Source of the DNA: B30-G6 sp963701385
GTDB taxonomy: Bacteria; Desulfobacterota; Desulfobacteria; Desulfobacterales; B30-G6
Assembly: GCA_963701385.1 (NCBI GenBank)
Contig: CAVOZW010000016.1
Location: 62,001-126,000, forward strand
Direction of reading: 5' to 3'
DNA length: 64,000 nucleotides
Part shown: one piece after another, positions 8,163-17,201 of the stretch
How positions within the stretch are numbered: position 1 is the first letter of the stretch
Layout of the letters: the number at the start of each line of letters is the position of its first letter
Program-made: the position numbers and the translations under genes
The notes under the pieces: model-generated
What the model saw: only the letters and a program-made list of their open reading frames with translations
Told to the model about the DNA's origin: nothing
Databases searched by the model: none

Positions 8163-9098
8163 TCAGGCTGCTGAAATATTCGATTTAGAACAGGCGATCG
8201 CAACCCAGCTATTCTCGTACAAGGCATCCAATTCCTCCAGGCCCTGTTGCTGCATCTTTTTTAGAACATGCCCACCCTTATCTTCGTAGATACCCGAACA
8301 GATCAAAACAGACTTGGCCGCCATAAACTGACCCGTGCTTTCTAGAAGTTCTAAAATGGCTTCATACGAAACATTGACCACAATCAGATCAAATCGGCTG
8401 TTGATGCCATCTGCTAAATTTCCTGTTTTTAATTCAAAGCATGCTTGGCTGATGTGGTTTAACCTAAGGTTCTTTTCCGCTATCCCTAAAGCAATCTCGT
8501 CATTATCAATGCCCACGAGCCTCAGCGCGCCGAGCCTGGCTGCTGCAACCATTAATATTCCCGAACCTGTCCCAATATCCAGAAAAGAAGACCCTGTTGA
8601 CAGGTATCGCTCCATGAGAGCGATACACATGGCCGTTGTCGGGTGGGTTCCGGTACCAAATGCCATACCTGGATCGATCTCCAATACAATTTCATCTGAA
8701 CCGCCATGATATTCCCGCCAGGTTGGTTTTACCGTTATCCGGCTCGTTATGCGTTGCGGCCAAAAAAAAGCCTTCCATGATTCGGCCCAGTCTTCTTCAT
8801 CCATGCGCTTGAATACCTTGCTGCAGCGGATCCCAAAAGATTTTTCCAAAAACCGAATCTTTTTATCAAGTTCATTTAATTTCTCGTTCGTTTGCGTTGT
8901 GTCGGGAAAAAACCCGATGACTGCGTGCTTTAGGGGTACAATGCAAGCGCCTTCACCCCATGCTTCTTCCGGTACGAGATTCGGGTCCTCGATCTCGAGA
9001 CCTTTCAGGCCGAGGCTGTAGAACACATCTGAAATCAGATCCGTGGCGAGCTCTTTGTTCTCATGCTCAAAAACGATCTTTGCTGATATCCACTCCAT
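8163..9098 (-). CDS. prmA: Ribosomal protein L11 methyltransferase
   Basis: PrmA trimethylates ribosomal protein L11 using S-adenosylmethionine. The 311-residue protein has the PrmA substrate-recognition domain at the N-terminus (MEWISAKIVFEHENKE), the family motif DPGMAFGTGTHPTT, SAM motif I FLDIGTGSGILMVAAARLGA and the post-I acidic GIDNDE, then LIVVNVSY. The frame extends upstream, but homology begins at ATG 9098, four bases after the radical SAM stop. A second, atypical member of this methyltransferase family lies at 17721-18530. Confidence 0.92.
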   Translation of the reverse strand: MEWISAKIVFEHENKELATDLISDVFYSLGLKGLEIEDPNLVPEEAWGEGACIVPLKHAVIGFFPDTTQTNEKLNELDKKIRFLEKSFGIRCSKVFKRMDEEDWAESWKAFFWPQRITSRITVKPTWREYHGGSDEIVLEIDPGMAFGTGTHPTTAMCIALMERYLSTGSSFLDIGTGSGILMVAAARLGALRLVGIDNDEIALGIAEKNLRLNHISQACFELKTGNLADGINSRFDLIVVNVSYEAILELLESTGQFMAAKSVLICSGIYEDKGGHVLKKMQQQGLEELDALYENSWVAIACSKSNISAA

Positions 9099-9102
9099 AA
9101 AA

Positions 9103-10413
9103 TTACCACTTCTCTTTGGGCGGGTTAAAGTAGCCAAAAGAAAGATCTGGAAACGCCTTTCGAATACGCTTGAGCAGGTATCGAATACCCAGACCCTCTC
9201 CGCATGGTGCCGCACGTTCCATGACCTCATAGTAACGGAGAGGGTCAAAATTAAGGTTTCGCCATTGAATCCGGTGAATTGGATAGTGCTTCAAAAATGA
9301 AATTAGGCTTTCGACCTCTTCGGGTGTGTCGGTCACGCCGGGCATGTTCAGATAGTTGATCGAAACGTAAAGACCCCTCTCCAAAGACAGCCGAACACTG
9401 TTCATGACATCAGAAAAATCGTAACCCTTGGGCCGGAAGTAGGCCTGATACCATTTTTCTCTGAAGCTGTTTATGCTGATTCGAATACTGTCGATGCCGG
9501 CTGAAATCAACCGTTCAATTTCTTTGGTAAGACTGCCGTTGGTGTTTACGTGGATCGTTCCCTGGGCTGTTTTGGCGCGTATCAGACGGACGGCCGGTTC
9601 TATGACACGGGCTGCCAGCAATGGTTCCCCTTCACAGCCCTGGCCAAAGCTGACAATTCCCTTGGCAACACCCTGGATATGGATCAGGGCGATCGCTGCA
9701 ATTTCCTCTGGTTTCGGTATAAACGCTATCCGCTCCTGGCTGCAGGATATTTGCGCCTGGTTTTGAAGAGATAAACACCCCAGACAGCGGGCATTGCAGG
9801 TGGTTGCAGTCGGCAAGGGCGCCTCGTATCGGGCCAGAAAAAAATTTTTCCCAGCAGGGCAGCCATAGGTAAGCGCGCAGGTTTCAAGATGCTGCCTGAG
9901 TCTGTTGTCGGGAAGTTTCTTCCGCATGCTTTCCACGCCGGCTAAAACACGGCTCTTCTTCATCAGTCGGAGATCCTGTCGTCTTTCCCGGTCGACACAA
10001 ACAACCGCAGATCGGAAAACCCCCTCGTGCCAGCCCACCGCTCCATAAGAAAAGAGCGGCAGCGGCTTGGCTTTTTCGGTTGGCTGGTAGCCGCTGATAT
10101 GAGTGACGATGTAACCGGGCGAGTTAAATGCTGCAACAGGATATATGCGCTTTGAGGGAACAAAGGGATTGTTTGCCATCGCTTCAAACTGCTGGTTTTG
10201 CAAATTAAATAGTATCGGCGTTCGATCCGGAAGCAGCATTAATTCACTGCCAAACGGCAGACGCAGCGTTTCACCCGTCCTTAACGGCTTCAAGACCTTC
10301 CCGGACATGCCCACCGCAGCGTATCCCTCCAGCTCAAAGATCTCCCCCTCCTGGTTGGCCACAACAGCGGCCAACCATTCTTGGGTTGTTTCAGAATGGG
10401 TAAGGTTTTCCAT
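9103..10413 (-). CDS. Radical SAM protein of unknown function
   Basis: The first 200 residues lack a recognised fold but end with a cysteine pair (C179, C185). Then comes the cluster-binding triad C206-x3-C210-x2-C213 (TCNARCLGC), followed by the usual radical SAM elements: SFGQGCEGEPLLA as the glycine-rich SAM contact, GTIHVNTNGSL, and ISAGIDSIRISINSFREKWY. It is a 436-residue cytosolic protein expected to generate a 5'-deoxyadenosyl radical. It is translationally linked to prmA downstream (gap of four bases) and lies 36 bases after moaB. The substrate is unknown; an anaerobic protein or RNA modification partnered with prmA is possible. Confidence 0.82.
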   Translation of the reverse strand: MENLTHSETTQEWLAAVVANQEGEIFELEGYAAVGMSGKVLKPLRTGETLRLPFGSELMLLPDRTPILFNLQNQQFEAMANNPFVPSKRIYPVAAFNSPGYIVTHISGYQPTEKAKPLPLFSYGAVGWHEGVFRSAVVCVDRERRQDLRLMKKSRVLAGVESMRKKLPDNRLRQHLETCALTYGCPAGKNFFLARYEAPLPTATTCNARCLGCLSLQNQAQISCSQERIAFIPKPEEIAAIALIHIQGVAKGIVSFGQGCEGEPLLAARVIEPAVRLIRAKTAQGTIHVNTNGSLTKEIERLISAGIDSIRISINSFREKWYQAYFRPKGYDFSDVMNSVRLSLERGLYVSINYLNMPGVTDTPEEVESLISFLKHYPIHRIQWRNLNFDPLRYYEVMERAAPCGEGLGIRYLLKRIRKAFPDLSFGYFNPPKEKW

Positions 10414-10449
10414 ATCTTAAAATCGACGGCGCTGTCACAGTCACAACAC

Positions 10450-10956
10450 CTATCCGTGGTATATATGCTTAACGATGTGTCCCAGTTCTGGAAAAATCAA
10501 AGCCTTGCAGGCAAGTTTGCAGGCCCTGAGACTACCCGGTATGCAAAAAACTGCTGCCCCATTGACAATCCCTGCGGTAGCCCGGGACAGGATGGCGGCA
10601 GAATCAATTTTCTCTAAACTGAGTTGCGCGAACACAGGCCCAAAAGCCGTAAGCTCTTTCTGAAACAAGGGTGAGACGGCCTCAATCGTAACATCTTTAG
10701 TGCTGATACCAGTGCCCCCGGTCACCAAGACGACCTGGGCACCCGACGGGTGGATGGCCTCTAGCAAGCTTGTTACAATACTTCTTTTGTCGTCCGGAAC
10801 AACCCTGTGGAGGGCAACGGAATGCCCTTCCTTTTGAGAAATTTTCTTCATCCATAAGCCGCTGTCATCCTCAGCAATCGTCCGCGTACTCGATACCGAG
10901 ATGATGGCAATCTTTAAGGCTTTCGGTGCCCCTTTTCTATGTTCTTTGGTTCCCAT
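10450..10956 (-). CDS. moaB: Molybdopterin adenylyltransferase family protein (MoaB/MogA)
   Basis: This family activates molybdopterin by adenylylation before metal insertion; in tungsten-using anaerobes and archaea the MoaB form does this job. The 168-residue protein has the family motifs IAIISVSSTRT, VVLVTGGTGISTKDVTIEA and GAAVFCIPGSLRACKLA. The start has a strong AAAGGAG site. Further cofactor genes (mobA, moaE, moaC) follow on the opposite strand after a gap of 510 bases. The cofactor could serve the two aldehyde ferredoxin oxidoreductases at 50-62 kb. Confidence 0.9.
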   Translation of the reverse strand: MGTKEHRKGAPKALKIAIISVSSTRTIAEDDSGLWMKKISQKEGHSVALHRVVPDDKRSIVTSLLEAIHPSGAQVVLVTGGTGISTKDVTIEAVSPLFQKELTAFGPVFAQLSLEKIDSAAILSRATAGIVNGAAVFCIPGSLRACKLACKALIFPELGHIVKHIYHG

Positions 10957-11253
10957 TCTTTCTCCTTTGTGATATCGTTTTCATCGGGAGCGCTCCAAGC
11001 TAAAGCATTTCACGGTCACAATATAAACCACCTTTGCGTGAATTAACAAATAAAATCGTGGAAACGATTGTATGAAACACGATGTTGCCGTTTTTTGTAA
11101 ATGCATTATCCGATTTGTTTTGGACCCGCGTTTACAGCCATGGGGAACAATCAAAATTCTTACCTTGATTTTAAACCCGTTGTCTTTTAATGTGAACGAT
11201 CGGTCGCGCTTTTTTTCACCATGAAATGTTGGAGAGCGTCGAAGGTATTGACT

Positions 11254-11396
11254 TGCTGACGTGGTTTAAAATATTTGGCCCAATTTCTATGGTGGTTCCT
11301 TGCTTCAACTACTCGGAATACTTCAGTATGCCTTCTGGTTGAAGTTCGGGTCGGCCTTGAACTATAACCTAAACCCTTTTTTTGAGTTGACTTCTA
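11254..11396. repeat. MITE-like repeat, type 1, copy A
   Basis: This sits in the 510-base gap between moaB and mobA (10957-11466), which holds no gene. It aligns without long gaps to the reverse complement of 26778-26920. Shared blocks include TTGGCCCAATTTCT, CCTTGCTTCAACT, CTCGGAATACT, CAGTATGCCT, GGTTGAAGTTCGGG and CTTTTTTTGAG. Its left end is more diverged than the right, so the terminal inverted repeat is decayed. Confidence 0.7.
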
Positions 11397-11466
11397 GAAA
11401 CCTTGTTTAACGTGACAGCGTCAGGCCATATAATTTCCTAAGACAGAATAAATAAAACGTTTTTCG

Positions 11467-12099
11467 ATGACACAGCAGACATGCACTGGCATCATATTGG
11501 CGGGAGGCGAAAGCAAAAGACTGAACAACGTCGAAAAATCGAACCTCCTTGTCGGCAAGAAGCGTATCATCGAGCGAATGATGACCGTTTTTGAAAAGCT
11601 ATTTAGCGAAATAATCCTGGTTTCCAATCGCCCGACAACACATCTTGAATGGAATGTCATCATCGTAAAGGATATCTATAACAAAAGAAGTTCCTTAACC
11701 GGAATTCACTCCGGTCTTTTTTACACAAAAACCGACCATGCATTCATTGCAGCGTGCGACACCCCATTCCTGAAATTGGATCTGGTAAAAACCATTGTCC
11801 AGCATGTCGATTCCGGTGCCGATGTCGTTATCCCGAGAACAAACGCTGGGATTGAACCGCTGTGTGCGGTTTATTCCCGACGGTGTCTTCAACCCGTTCA
11901 AAATGCCCTGGAGCAGAAAAATCTAAAAATACGCAATTTTTTCAGCAAACTAAACGTAAAAGAAATTCCGGAAACGGTATTACGAAAAATAGATCCCGGC
12001 CTTGACTCGTTTTTTAACATTAACACCCCCGACGATCTTGAAAAAGCAAACAGGATGATCGATAAAAAATGGACCTCAAACAGTTATTGCAATGCATAA
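11467..12099 (+). CDS. mobA: Molybdenum cofactor guanylyltransferase
   Basis: MobA attaches GMP from GTP to the molybdopterin cofactor. The 210-residue protein starts with the nucleotidyltransferase signature IILAGGESKRLNN followed by EKSNLLVGKKR, and carries AFIAACDTPFLKLDLV, the metal-binding acidic turn. The C-terminal FFNINTPDDLEKA is also typical. It overlaps moaE by 31 bases, so the two are cotranslated. MobA in an organism rich in tungsto-enzymes suggests formate dehydrogenase-type bis-MGD enzymes elsewhere in the genome. Confidence 0.88.
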   Translation: MTQQTCTGIILAGGESKRLNNVEKSNLLVGKKRIIERMMTVFEKLFSEIILVSNRPTTHLEWNVIIVKDIYNKRSSLTGIHSGLFYTKTDHAFIAACDTPFLKLDLVKTIVQHVDSGADVVIPRTNAGIEPLCAVYSRRCLQPVQNALEQKNLKIRNFFSKLNVKEIPETVLRKIDPGLDSFFNINTPDDLEKANRMIDKKWTSNSYCNA

Positions 12100-12434
12100 A
12101 AAAACATCCGGACTATGAAAAAGTCGGTATGATTCTATGTCACAACGGAATCGTTCGAAGCACCTCACGTGACGGCAGACCAGTAACTGCATTAACGGTG
12201 CAGGTGGATCATACCCGCTTGCGTGACATCATCGAAGAACATAAGCAGGACCCCGGTATCATCGAAATCCTTGTTGATATAAAGGAAAACCGGAAACTGT
12301 CGGTGGGAGAGGATGTCATGTACCTGATTGTCGCAGGCGATATCCGGGAAAACGTGCTCCGCACCCTGCAAGGTACCTTGGATGCCATCAAAACGACGGC
12401 TACCCATAAAATTGAATTTATGAAAACCACGTGA
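12069..12434 (+). CDS. moaE: Molybdopterin synthase catalytic subunit (MoaE family)
   Basis: MoaE transfers sulfur from MoaD thiocarboxylate to precursor Z. The 121-residue protein has the family features GMILCHNGIVRSTSRDGRPV near the start and the later EDVMYLIVAGDIRENVLRTL and ATHKIEFMKTT. It is shorter than E. coli MoaE, as is common for the anaerobe form. It begins inside the end of mobA. No moaD is adjacent, so the sulfur carrier must be encoded elsewhere. Confidence 0.8.
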   Translation: MDLKQLLQCIKKHPDYEKVGMILCHNGIVRSTSRDGRPVTALTVQVDHTRLRDIIEEHKQDPGIIEILVDIKENRKLSVGEDVMYLIVAGDIRENVLRTLQGTLDAIKTTATHKIEFMKTT

Positions 12435-12479
12435 GACCTTCTTCTAGGGTCTGTTGACACATCAAAATAAGGTTATTCA

Positions 12480-12977
12480 ATGTCAGATTTCTCACATATC
12501 GACACCAAGGGCCGGGTAAGGATGGTGGATGTAACTGACAAAAAACCATCCCTTCGCAAGGCCTTGGCTCAGGCCGTCGTCCGCATGCATCCGGACACCT
12601 TTGATCGTATCATCACCCAGAAATTTGAAAAAGGAAACGTCCTTGAAACGGCCAGAATTGCCGGTATTATGGCAGCCAAAAAAACAGCCTCCCTTATTCC
12701 CATGTGTCACCCTCTCAACATCACCCATGCACAGATCGATTTTTTTCCGGACAAGCAGCAACACGAGATCCGTATAGAAGCCTTGATACGGATTGTCGAT
12801 CAAACCGGTATCGAGATGGAAGCCCTCACAGCGGTATGTATATCGGCATTGACCATTTACGACATGTGTAAGTCTTTAGATAAAGATATGACGATTTCAA
12901 ATGTCTGTCTTTTAAAAAAATCCGGTGGCAAGAGTGGTGAATTCATTCGCCAGAAAAGCCCTGGCATGGACACATGA
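12480..12977 (+). CDS. moaC: Cyclic pyranopterin monophosphate synthase
   Basis: MoaC converts the MoaA product to cyclic pyranopterin monophosphate in the first stage of Moco and tungstopterin synthesis. The 165-residue protein carries the strongly conserved MVDVTDK, AAKKTASLIPMCHPL, GIEMEALTAV and KSGGKSGEF. It lies 45 bases after moaE and overlaps the rmuC start (ATGATG), so it ends a small Moco operon that then runs into unrelated genes. Confidence 0.95.
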   Translation: MSDFSHIDTKGRVRMVDVTDKKPSLRKALAQAVVRMHPDTFDRIITQKFEKGNVLETARIAGIMAAKKTASLIPMCHPLNITHAQIDFFPDKQQHEIRIEALIRIVDQTGIEMEALTAVCISALTIYDMCKSLDKDMTISNVCLLKKSGGKSGEFIRQKSPGMDT

Positions 12978-14503
12978 TGCCTATCAATCTGTCTGTATTT
13001 GAAACACCCATCATCTTGGCGGCAGGCACCATTATAGGGTTTTTCCTTGGGTGGTTGCTGACAAAATACCGCCTGACGCCTCGCCTTGTAAAAAGCAAAG
13101 CTGAAATCGAGGCCCTTCTGGAAACACTCCATCATAATAAACAGGAGCTAGAAGACGCAAAAAACCGGTCAGCTGCCGCACAAACAGAAATAAAGACCCT
13201 AACCAGTCAATTGCTTCACGTGTCACAAGAGCGCTCTGCCGCCTCAAGCAAACTGGAACACATGGCCTCGCTCCAAAACACCCTGAATTCGCGTGAGCAA
13301 GAACTCTCGGTTCTTAGAGAAACGACAACCGGCTTAAGAGAACAGCTCGCAGCACTGGAAACCGCCATCGATAAAGAAACAGCCTCTTTCGACGAGAAAA
13401 TATCGATACTGCAGGAACTTCGCACCAGTTTGACAGAAACGTACAAGGCCCTATCTGCCAGCGCTCTCAGGGACAACAATCAGGTTTTCATCGATCTTGC
13501 CAAATCCACTTTCTCAAAATACCTCGACTCCGCAAAAACAGATTTTGATGCACGGGGCAAGGCTGTCAAAGAAAGCATTCTGCCTCTCCATGATGCGCTC
13601 AACCGGTATGACGAACACATTCAGGCCATGGAACGTTCCAGGGAAAAGGCTTATGGTGGTCTTTCCGCCCAGGTCCAGTCACTCATTCTGACCCAAGATA
13701 TATTGCAAAAAGAAACCGGGAAATTGGTCAACGCCCTTCGGGTACCGCATATCCGGGGACGATGGGGAGAAATTACGCTGCGACGCGTAGCAGAACTCAG
13801 CGGCATGCAAAGCCATTGTGATTTTTTCGAACAGACTTCGACGCGTTCCGAAGAAGGTCTCCTGAGACCGGACATGATCATCCAACTCCCAGGTCAACGA
13901 CGAATCGTCATCGATGCCAAGGTGCCTCTGGTGGCCTATATAGATGCCATCGAGGCTGATTCTGAAGAAGAAAGAGAAAAAAGTCTTGCCGCACATGCCA
14001 GACACATCAAAACACATATCAACCAGTTATCTCAAAAAGCCTATTGGACACAATTCAAACCGACACCCGAGTTTGTCGTCTTGTTTATCCCGGGCGAAAA
14101 CTTTTTTTCTGCCGCGCTTTCAAAAAACCCGCAATTGATCGAACTGGGGGTCCAAAAAAATGTAATCCTTGCCACCCCGACGACATTAATTTCCCTTTTG
14201 AAAACAGTCGCGTTTGGATGGCAACAAGAAAAGCTGACTGAAAATGCTCGAAAAATCAGCGAATTGGGCACTGAACTGTTTGAACGTCTGTCAACCATGA
14301 GTCATCACATCAACGCTCTCGGCAGAGATATCGAACGCTCCGCCCACACATACAACAAGGTTGTCGGATCTCTGGAACACAGAGTGTTCAGCTCCGCCCG
14401 AAAATTTAAAGATCTGGGCATTACCCATAAAGGTCAGAACAATTCACTGACCGTGACCCATATCGATTCAACGACAAGAACACTTAAGGTGGAAGATTCC
14501 TGA
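12974..14503 (+). CDS. rmuC: DNA recombination protein RmuC homologue
   Basis: The 509-residue protein has one N-terminal membrane helix (IILAAGTIIGFFLGWLL), a coiled coil to about residue 200, and the RmuC nuclease-like core. Core motifs include PHIRGRWGEITLRRVAELSG, RPDMIIQLPGQRRIVIDAKVP and EFVVLFIPGENFF. RmuC limits inversions at short inverted repeats in E. coli. Its start overlaps the moaC stop and its stop overlaps the mltA start by one base, so it belongs to the same transcript. Confidence 0.93.
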   Translation: MMPINLSVFETPIILAAGTIIGFFLGWLLTKYRLTPRLVKSKAEIEALLETLHHNKQELEDAKNRSAAAQTEIKTLTSQLLHVSQERSAASSKLEHMASLQNTLNSREQELSVLRETTTGLREQLAALETAIDKETASFDEKISILQELRTSLTETYKALSASALRDNNQVFIDLAKSTFSKYLDSAKTDFDARGKAVKESILPLHDALNRYDEHIQAMERSREKAYGGLSAQVQSLILTQDILQKETGKLVNALRVPHIRGRWGEITLRRVAELSGMQSHCDFFEQTSTRSEEGLLRPDMIIQLPGQRRIVIDAKVPLVAYIDAIEADSEEEREKSLAAHARHIKTHINQLSQKAYWTQFKPTPEFVVLFIPGENFFSAALSKNPQLIELGVQKNVILATPTTLISLLKTVAFGWQQEKLTENARKISELGTELFERLSTMSHHINALGRDIERSAHTYNKVVGSLEHRVFSSARKFKDLGITHKGQNNSLTVTHIDSTTRTLKVEDS

Positions 14504-15732
14504 TGAACATCTCTGTCTCAAAAACATCTCTATTCTGGGTCCTCAGTTCTGTTTTTATCCTTTTCACGCTTTCAGGATGCGGTATCTTTTTGAAAACACA
14601 ACAAATTACTGCAAAAACATCCCTGAAAAAATTAAAGATTTCTCAGTACCCCGAGTTTTCAGACGATCACGGCTACAAGAGCCTGGATGCCAGCATTGAA
14701 CAAAGTTTGAATTATTTACGCAGAGTCCCGGCAGACCGTGAATTTTCCTTTGGAAAAGATCGTTACACTGCAGCGCACCTCATCGCTTCCCATGAACTGT
14801 TTCTGGACTTCCTTCACACGAATCCATCGCAACAAGAACTCAACCGGTTTATTGCCTCAAACTACGAAGTATATCAATCGATTGGGGGAAATCGCAAGCG
14901 AGACGTTCTCTTTACCGGTTATTACGAACCAACGGTCTTGGGAAGCCTTACACCTGACGAAGACTATCGCTTCCCGGCATATGCAACGCCCTCGGACCTG
15001 ATCGCCATCGATCTGTCTCTTTTCTCGGAACGTTTTTCCGGTGAAACAATTATCGGAAGGAATACCGGCAATACCGTCGTCCCTTATTATGACCGAAAAG
15101 AGATCAGTGAACTCGAGAGTTTTTCTGAGGCCAGCGATGTCCTTGCCTGGGTAAAAGATCCTGTCGACCTTTTTTTCCTGCAAATTCAAGGGTCCGGTAG
15201 AATCCTGCTGTCCGAAGGCGACCAAATAAATCTTCACTATCACACCACCAATGGACATCCGTACCGCAGCATCGGAAAATTGCTCATCGATGAAGGGAAA
15301 ATAGCCAAAGAAGAGATGTCCATGCAAAAAATTCGCGCTTATCTTCATGAAAACCCGAATGAAATGAGCCGGATTTTAAATCATAACCCGAGCTATGTAT
15401 TTTTCAAGTTGGAAAAAGAGGGGCCTCTCGGGTATTTGCAGGTGCCTTTGACCGCCGAACGATCTCTTGCTCTGGACCGACGCATCTTTCCACCTGCCGC
15501 TATTGTCTATATCGAAACATCCAGACCGATCTTGGACTTAGAAGGACGAATCGAGACATGGAAGGCGTTCAAAGGGTTTGTCCTCAATCAGGACACGGGC
15601 GGTGCCATCCGTGGACCGGGACGAGCCGACCTGTTTTGGGGAAACAGCCCCTACGCGGAACTTGCGGCGGGACACATGCAGCATATCGGGTCCTTCTATT
15701 TTCTTGTCTCGAAAATGGATGATGCATATTAG
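14503..15732 (+). CDS. mltA: Membrane-bound lytic murein transglycosylase A
   Basis: A lipoprotein signal peptide ends in the lipobox LSGC, anchoring the enzyme to a membrane. The 409-residue protein has the MltA barrel (FTGYYEPTVLGS, IQGSGRILL) and the C-terminal 3D domain with aspartates in QDTGGAIRGPGRADLFWG. It cleaves the glycan strand of peptidoglycan, forming anhydromuramyl ends. It follows rmuC with TGATG coupling. The tatB promoter candidate overlaps its stop codon. Confidence 0.93.
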   Translation: MNISVSKTSLFWVLSSVFILFTLSGCGIFLKTQQITAKTSLKKLKISQYPEFSDDHGYKSLDASIEQSLNYLRRVPADREFSFGKDRYTAAHLIASHELFLDFLHTNPSQQELNRFIASNYEVYQSIGGNRKRDVLFTGYYEPTVLGSLTPDEDYRFPAYATPSDLIAIDLSLFSERFSGETIIGRNTGNTVVPYYDRKEISELESFSEASDVLAWVKDPVDLFFLQIQGSGRILLSEGDQINLHYHTTNGHPYRSIGKLLIDEGKIAKEEMSMQKIRAYLHENPNEMSRILNHNPSYVFFKLEKEGPLGYLQVPLTAERSLALDRRIFPPAAIVYIETSRPILDLEGRIETWKAFKGFVLNQDTGGAIRGPGRADLFWGNSPYAELAAGHMQHIGSFYFLVSKMDDAY

Positions 15733-15760
15733 TTGACACAGTGACCGTTTATAATATATC
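15733..15760 (+). promoter_or_regulatory. Candidate sigma70-type promoter for tatBC
   Basis: TTGACA at 15733-15738 is followed after 16 bases by TATATC at 15755-15760, about 125 bases before the tatB start. The -35 box is perfect and the -10 is a moderate match. It begins at the mltA stop codon. Confidence 0.4.
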
Positions 15761-15884
15761 TCATGCTAAATTCACCCGAAATGAAATACGCTCGTTTCTC
15801 TCTGCCCGATGTAACAATGCCTGAGGGGCAAGAATGGGCAGCCAAAAACTTCTAGAAACTGTTTTCGGGTCGTTAGGAGATCAT

Positions 15885-16154
15885 ATGTTTGGTATCGGTA
15901 TGCCGGAAATGCTGTTGATCCTGGCAGTTGCACTTATTGTTATCGGCCCCAAAAAACTACCTGATCTTGCCAAATCTCTTGGCCGGGCCATGGGCGAGTT
16001 TAAAAAGGCCACCAGTGAAATTAAACAGTCCATCGGTGTGGATGCCGATTTTAAGGAGGTCAAAGAGACCTTCACGGACATCCAGAAAGATATAAAAGGG
16101 ACCGTCAGTTTCGATACGATCGATGAATACAAACCAGATCTTAGCACATCTTAG
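15885..16154 (+). CDS. tatB: Twin-arginine translocase subunit TatA/TatB, shortened by a frame break
   Basis: The 89-residue frame has the single N-terminal membrane helix with MFGIGMPEMLLILAVALIV, the GPKKLPDLAKSLG amphipathic helix and a charged tail. It forms part of the Tat pathway for folded, cofactor-loaded proteins. ATG 15885 has TTAGGAG upstream; the frame extends further back to 15834 without family similarity. It stops at TAG 16152-16154, but a second frame continues with TatB-like acidic sequence to 16348, overlapping tatC. The intact protein would have about 153 residues, a normal TatB length. Confidence 0.85.
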   Translation: MFGIGMPEMLLILAVALIVIGPKKLPDLAKSLGRAMGEFKKATSEIKQSIGVDADFKEVKETFTDIQKDIKGTVSFDTIDEYKPDLSTS

Positions 16155-16348
16155 AAAGCGCCTCCCAGAACGTCCAAAAGAGTGAGACGAAAGACACCGA
16201 CGAAGCGCTTGGAGACCTGAAGCAGGCCTTTGATCACATGAACCAAAAGAATGCCGATCCTCTTGTCGACGCCCATTCAGAAAAAGATGAATCCGGAACC
16301 AGCCCTGACGCGATAAAAGAGGAAACAGACAGCGATGAAAGAGGATGA
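16145..16348 (+). pseudogene. Out-of-frame 3' part of tatB
   Basis: The frame shifted by -1 relative to tatB is open from 16145 to TGA 16346-16348. It encodes a hydrophilic, acidic stretch (SASQNVQKSETKDTDEALGD ... EETDSDERG) of the kind that ends TatB proteins. It ends 14 bases inside tatC, as an operon neighbour would. The break lies beside the repeated unit ATCTTAGCAC/ATCTTAGAAA (16149-16158 region). No canonical slippery heptamer is visible, so a one-base change or sequencing error is likelier than programmed frameshifting. Confidence 0.55.
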
Positions 16349-17081
16349 CAAACGCCCTTTTGCCACGCATTTGGAAGAACTGAGAAACCGTCTGATCAAG
16401 TCTTTTGTTGCCGTTACGGTGGGCTTTGTCCTGTCTTATGGTTTCAAGGAAAGGCTGTTCCAGATACTGACGGCCCCCTTGATATCGGTGATGAAAACCG
16501 GTGAGACACTCATTTATACCAACCTTCCAGAAGCCTTCTTTACCTTCTTAAAAACCGCGTTTTTGTCCGGGATCATATTGGCATCTCCGGTCATTATATA
16601 TCAATTCTGGATGTTTACCGCGCCTGGATTGTATCAGCAGGAAAAACGCCTGCTGCTCCCGGTTGTCTTTTTATCCACGCTTTTTTTTGTCGGGGGAGCC
16701 CTGTTCGGCTATTTTATCGTCTTTCCCTGGGGCTTTAAGTTTTTCCTGGGCTTTGCCTCGGAAACGGTCAGACCCCTGCCTTCCATGAAAGAATATCTCA
16801 GTTTTTCATCCAAGTTGCTTTTGGCCTTTGGCCTGGTCTTTGAGCTACCCCTGGTCATTACTTTTATGGCAAAACTGGGCCTGGTCTCGGTAGCCTTTTT
16901 GAAGAAAAACAGGAAATATGCCTTGCTTCTTTTTTTTGCCGGGGCCGCTATATTGACCCCGCCGGATGTGGTGACACAGATCATGATGGCATTGCCCTTG
17001 ATGGTACTTTATGAAATCAGCATTGTCGGTGCGAGGATCTTCGGAAAGAAAAAAGCATCATCCGAAGAGGATCCTTCCTGA
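16335..17081 (+). CDS. tatC: Twin-arginine translocase subunit TatC
   Basis: TatC is the membrane receptor of the Tat export system and recognises RR signal peptides. The 248-residue protein has the N-terminal cytosolic motif HLEELRNRLIKSF with its conserved Glu, six membrane helices, the periplasmic segment FTAPGLYQQEKR and GAAILTPPDVVTQIMMALPL near the end. It follows the displaced tatB tail. Cofactor-bearing periplasmic enzymes of a sulfate reducer would be the main cargo. Confidence 0.95.
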   Translation: MKEDDKRPFATHLEELRNRLIKSFVAVTVGFVLSYGFKERLFQILTAPLISVMKTGETLIYTNLPEAFFTFLKTAFLSGIILASPVIIYQFWMFTAPGLYQQEKRLLLPVVFLSTLFFVGGALFGYFIVFPWGFKFFLGFASETVRPLPSMKEYLSFSSKLLLAFGLVFELPLVITFMAKLGLVSVAFLKKNRKYALLLFFAGAAILTPPDVVTQIMMALPLMVLYEISIVGARIFGKKKASSEEDPS

Positions 17082-17102
17082 GAAGCTTGCGGCGGTTTCT
17101 CA

Positions 17103-17129
17103 TTGACAGTCTTATGGATACTTGATAAT
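17103..17129 (+). promoter_or_regulatory. Candidate promoter for the tetraheme cytochrome gene
   Basis: TTGACA at 17103-17108 and GATAAT at 17124-17129 are separated by only 15 bases, shorter than the usual 17. They lie about 75 bases before the start at 17202, which has its own AAAGGAGG site. Confidence 0.35.
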
Positions 17130-17201
17130 TAGCACTTCGGCATAGAAACAAGGGAAAATATTAAAACCTCACGTTACAATCAAAGGAGGCATTGGAAAAC
17201 G

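Noticed and set aside
13216..14298. Several open frames antisense to rmuC
   Set aside because: They have no start signals or known motifs and cover a gene with clear homology.
16145..16158. Programmed -1 frameshift site in tatB
   Set aside because: No slippery heptamer and no clear downstream stem; a one-base change explains the break more simply.
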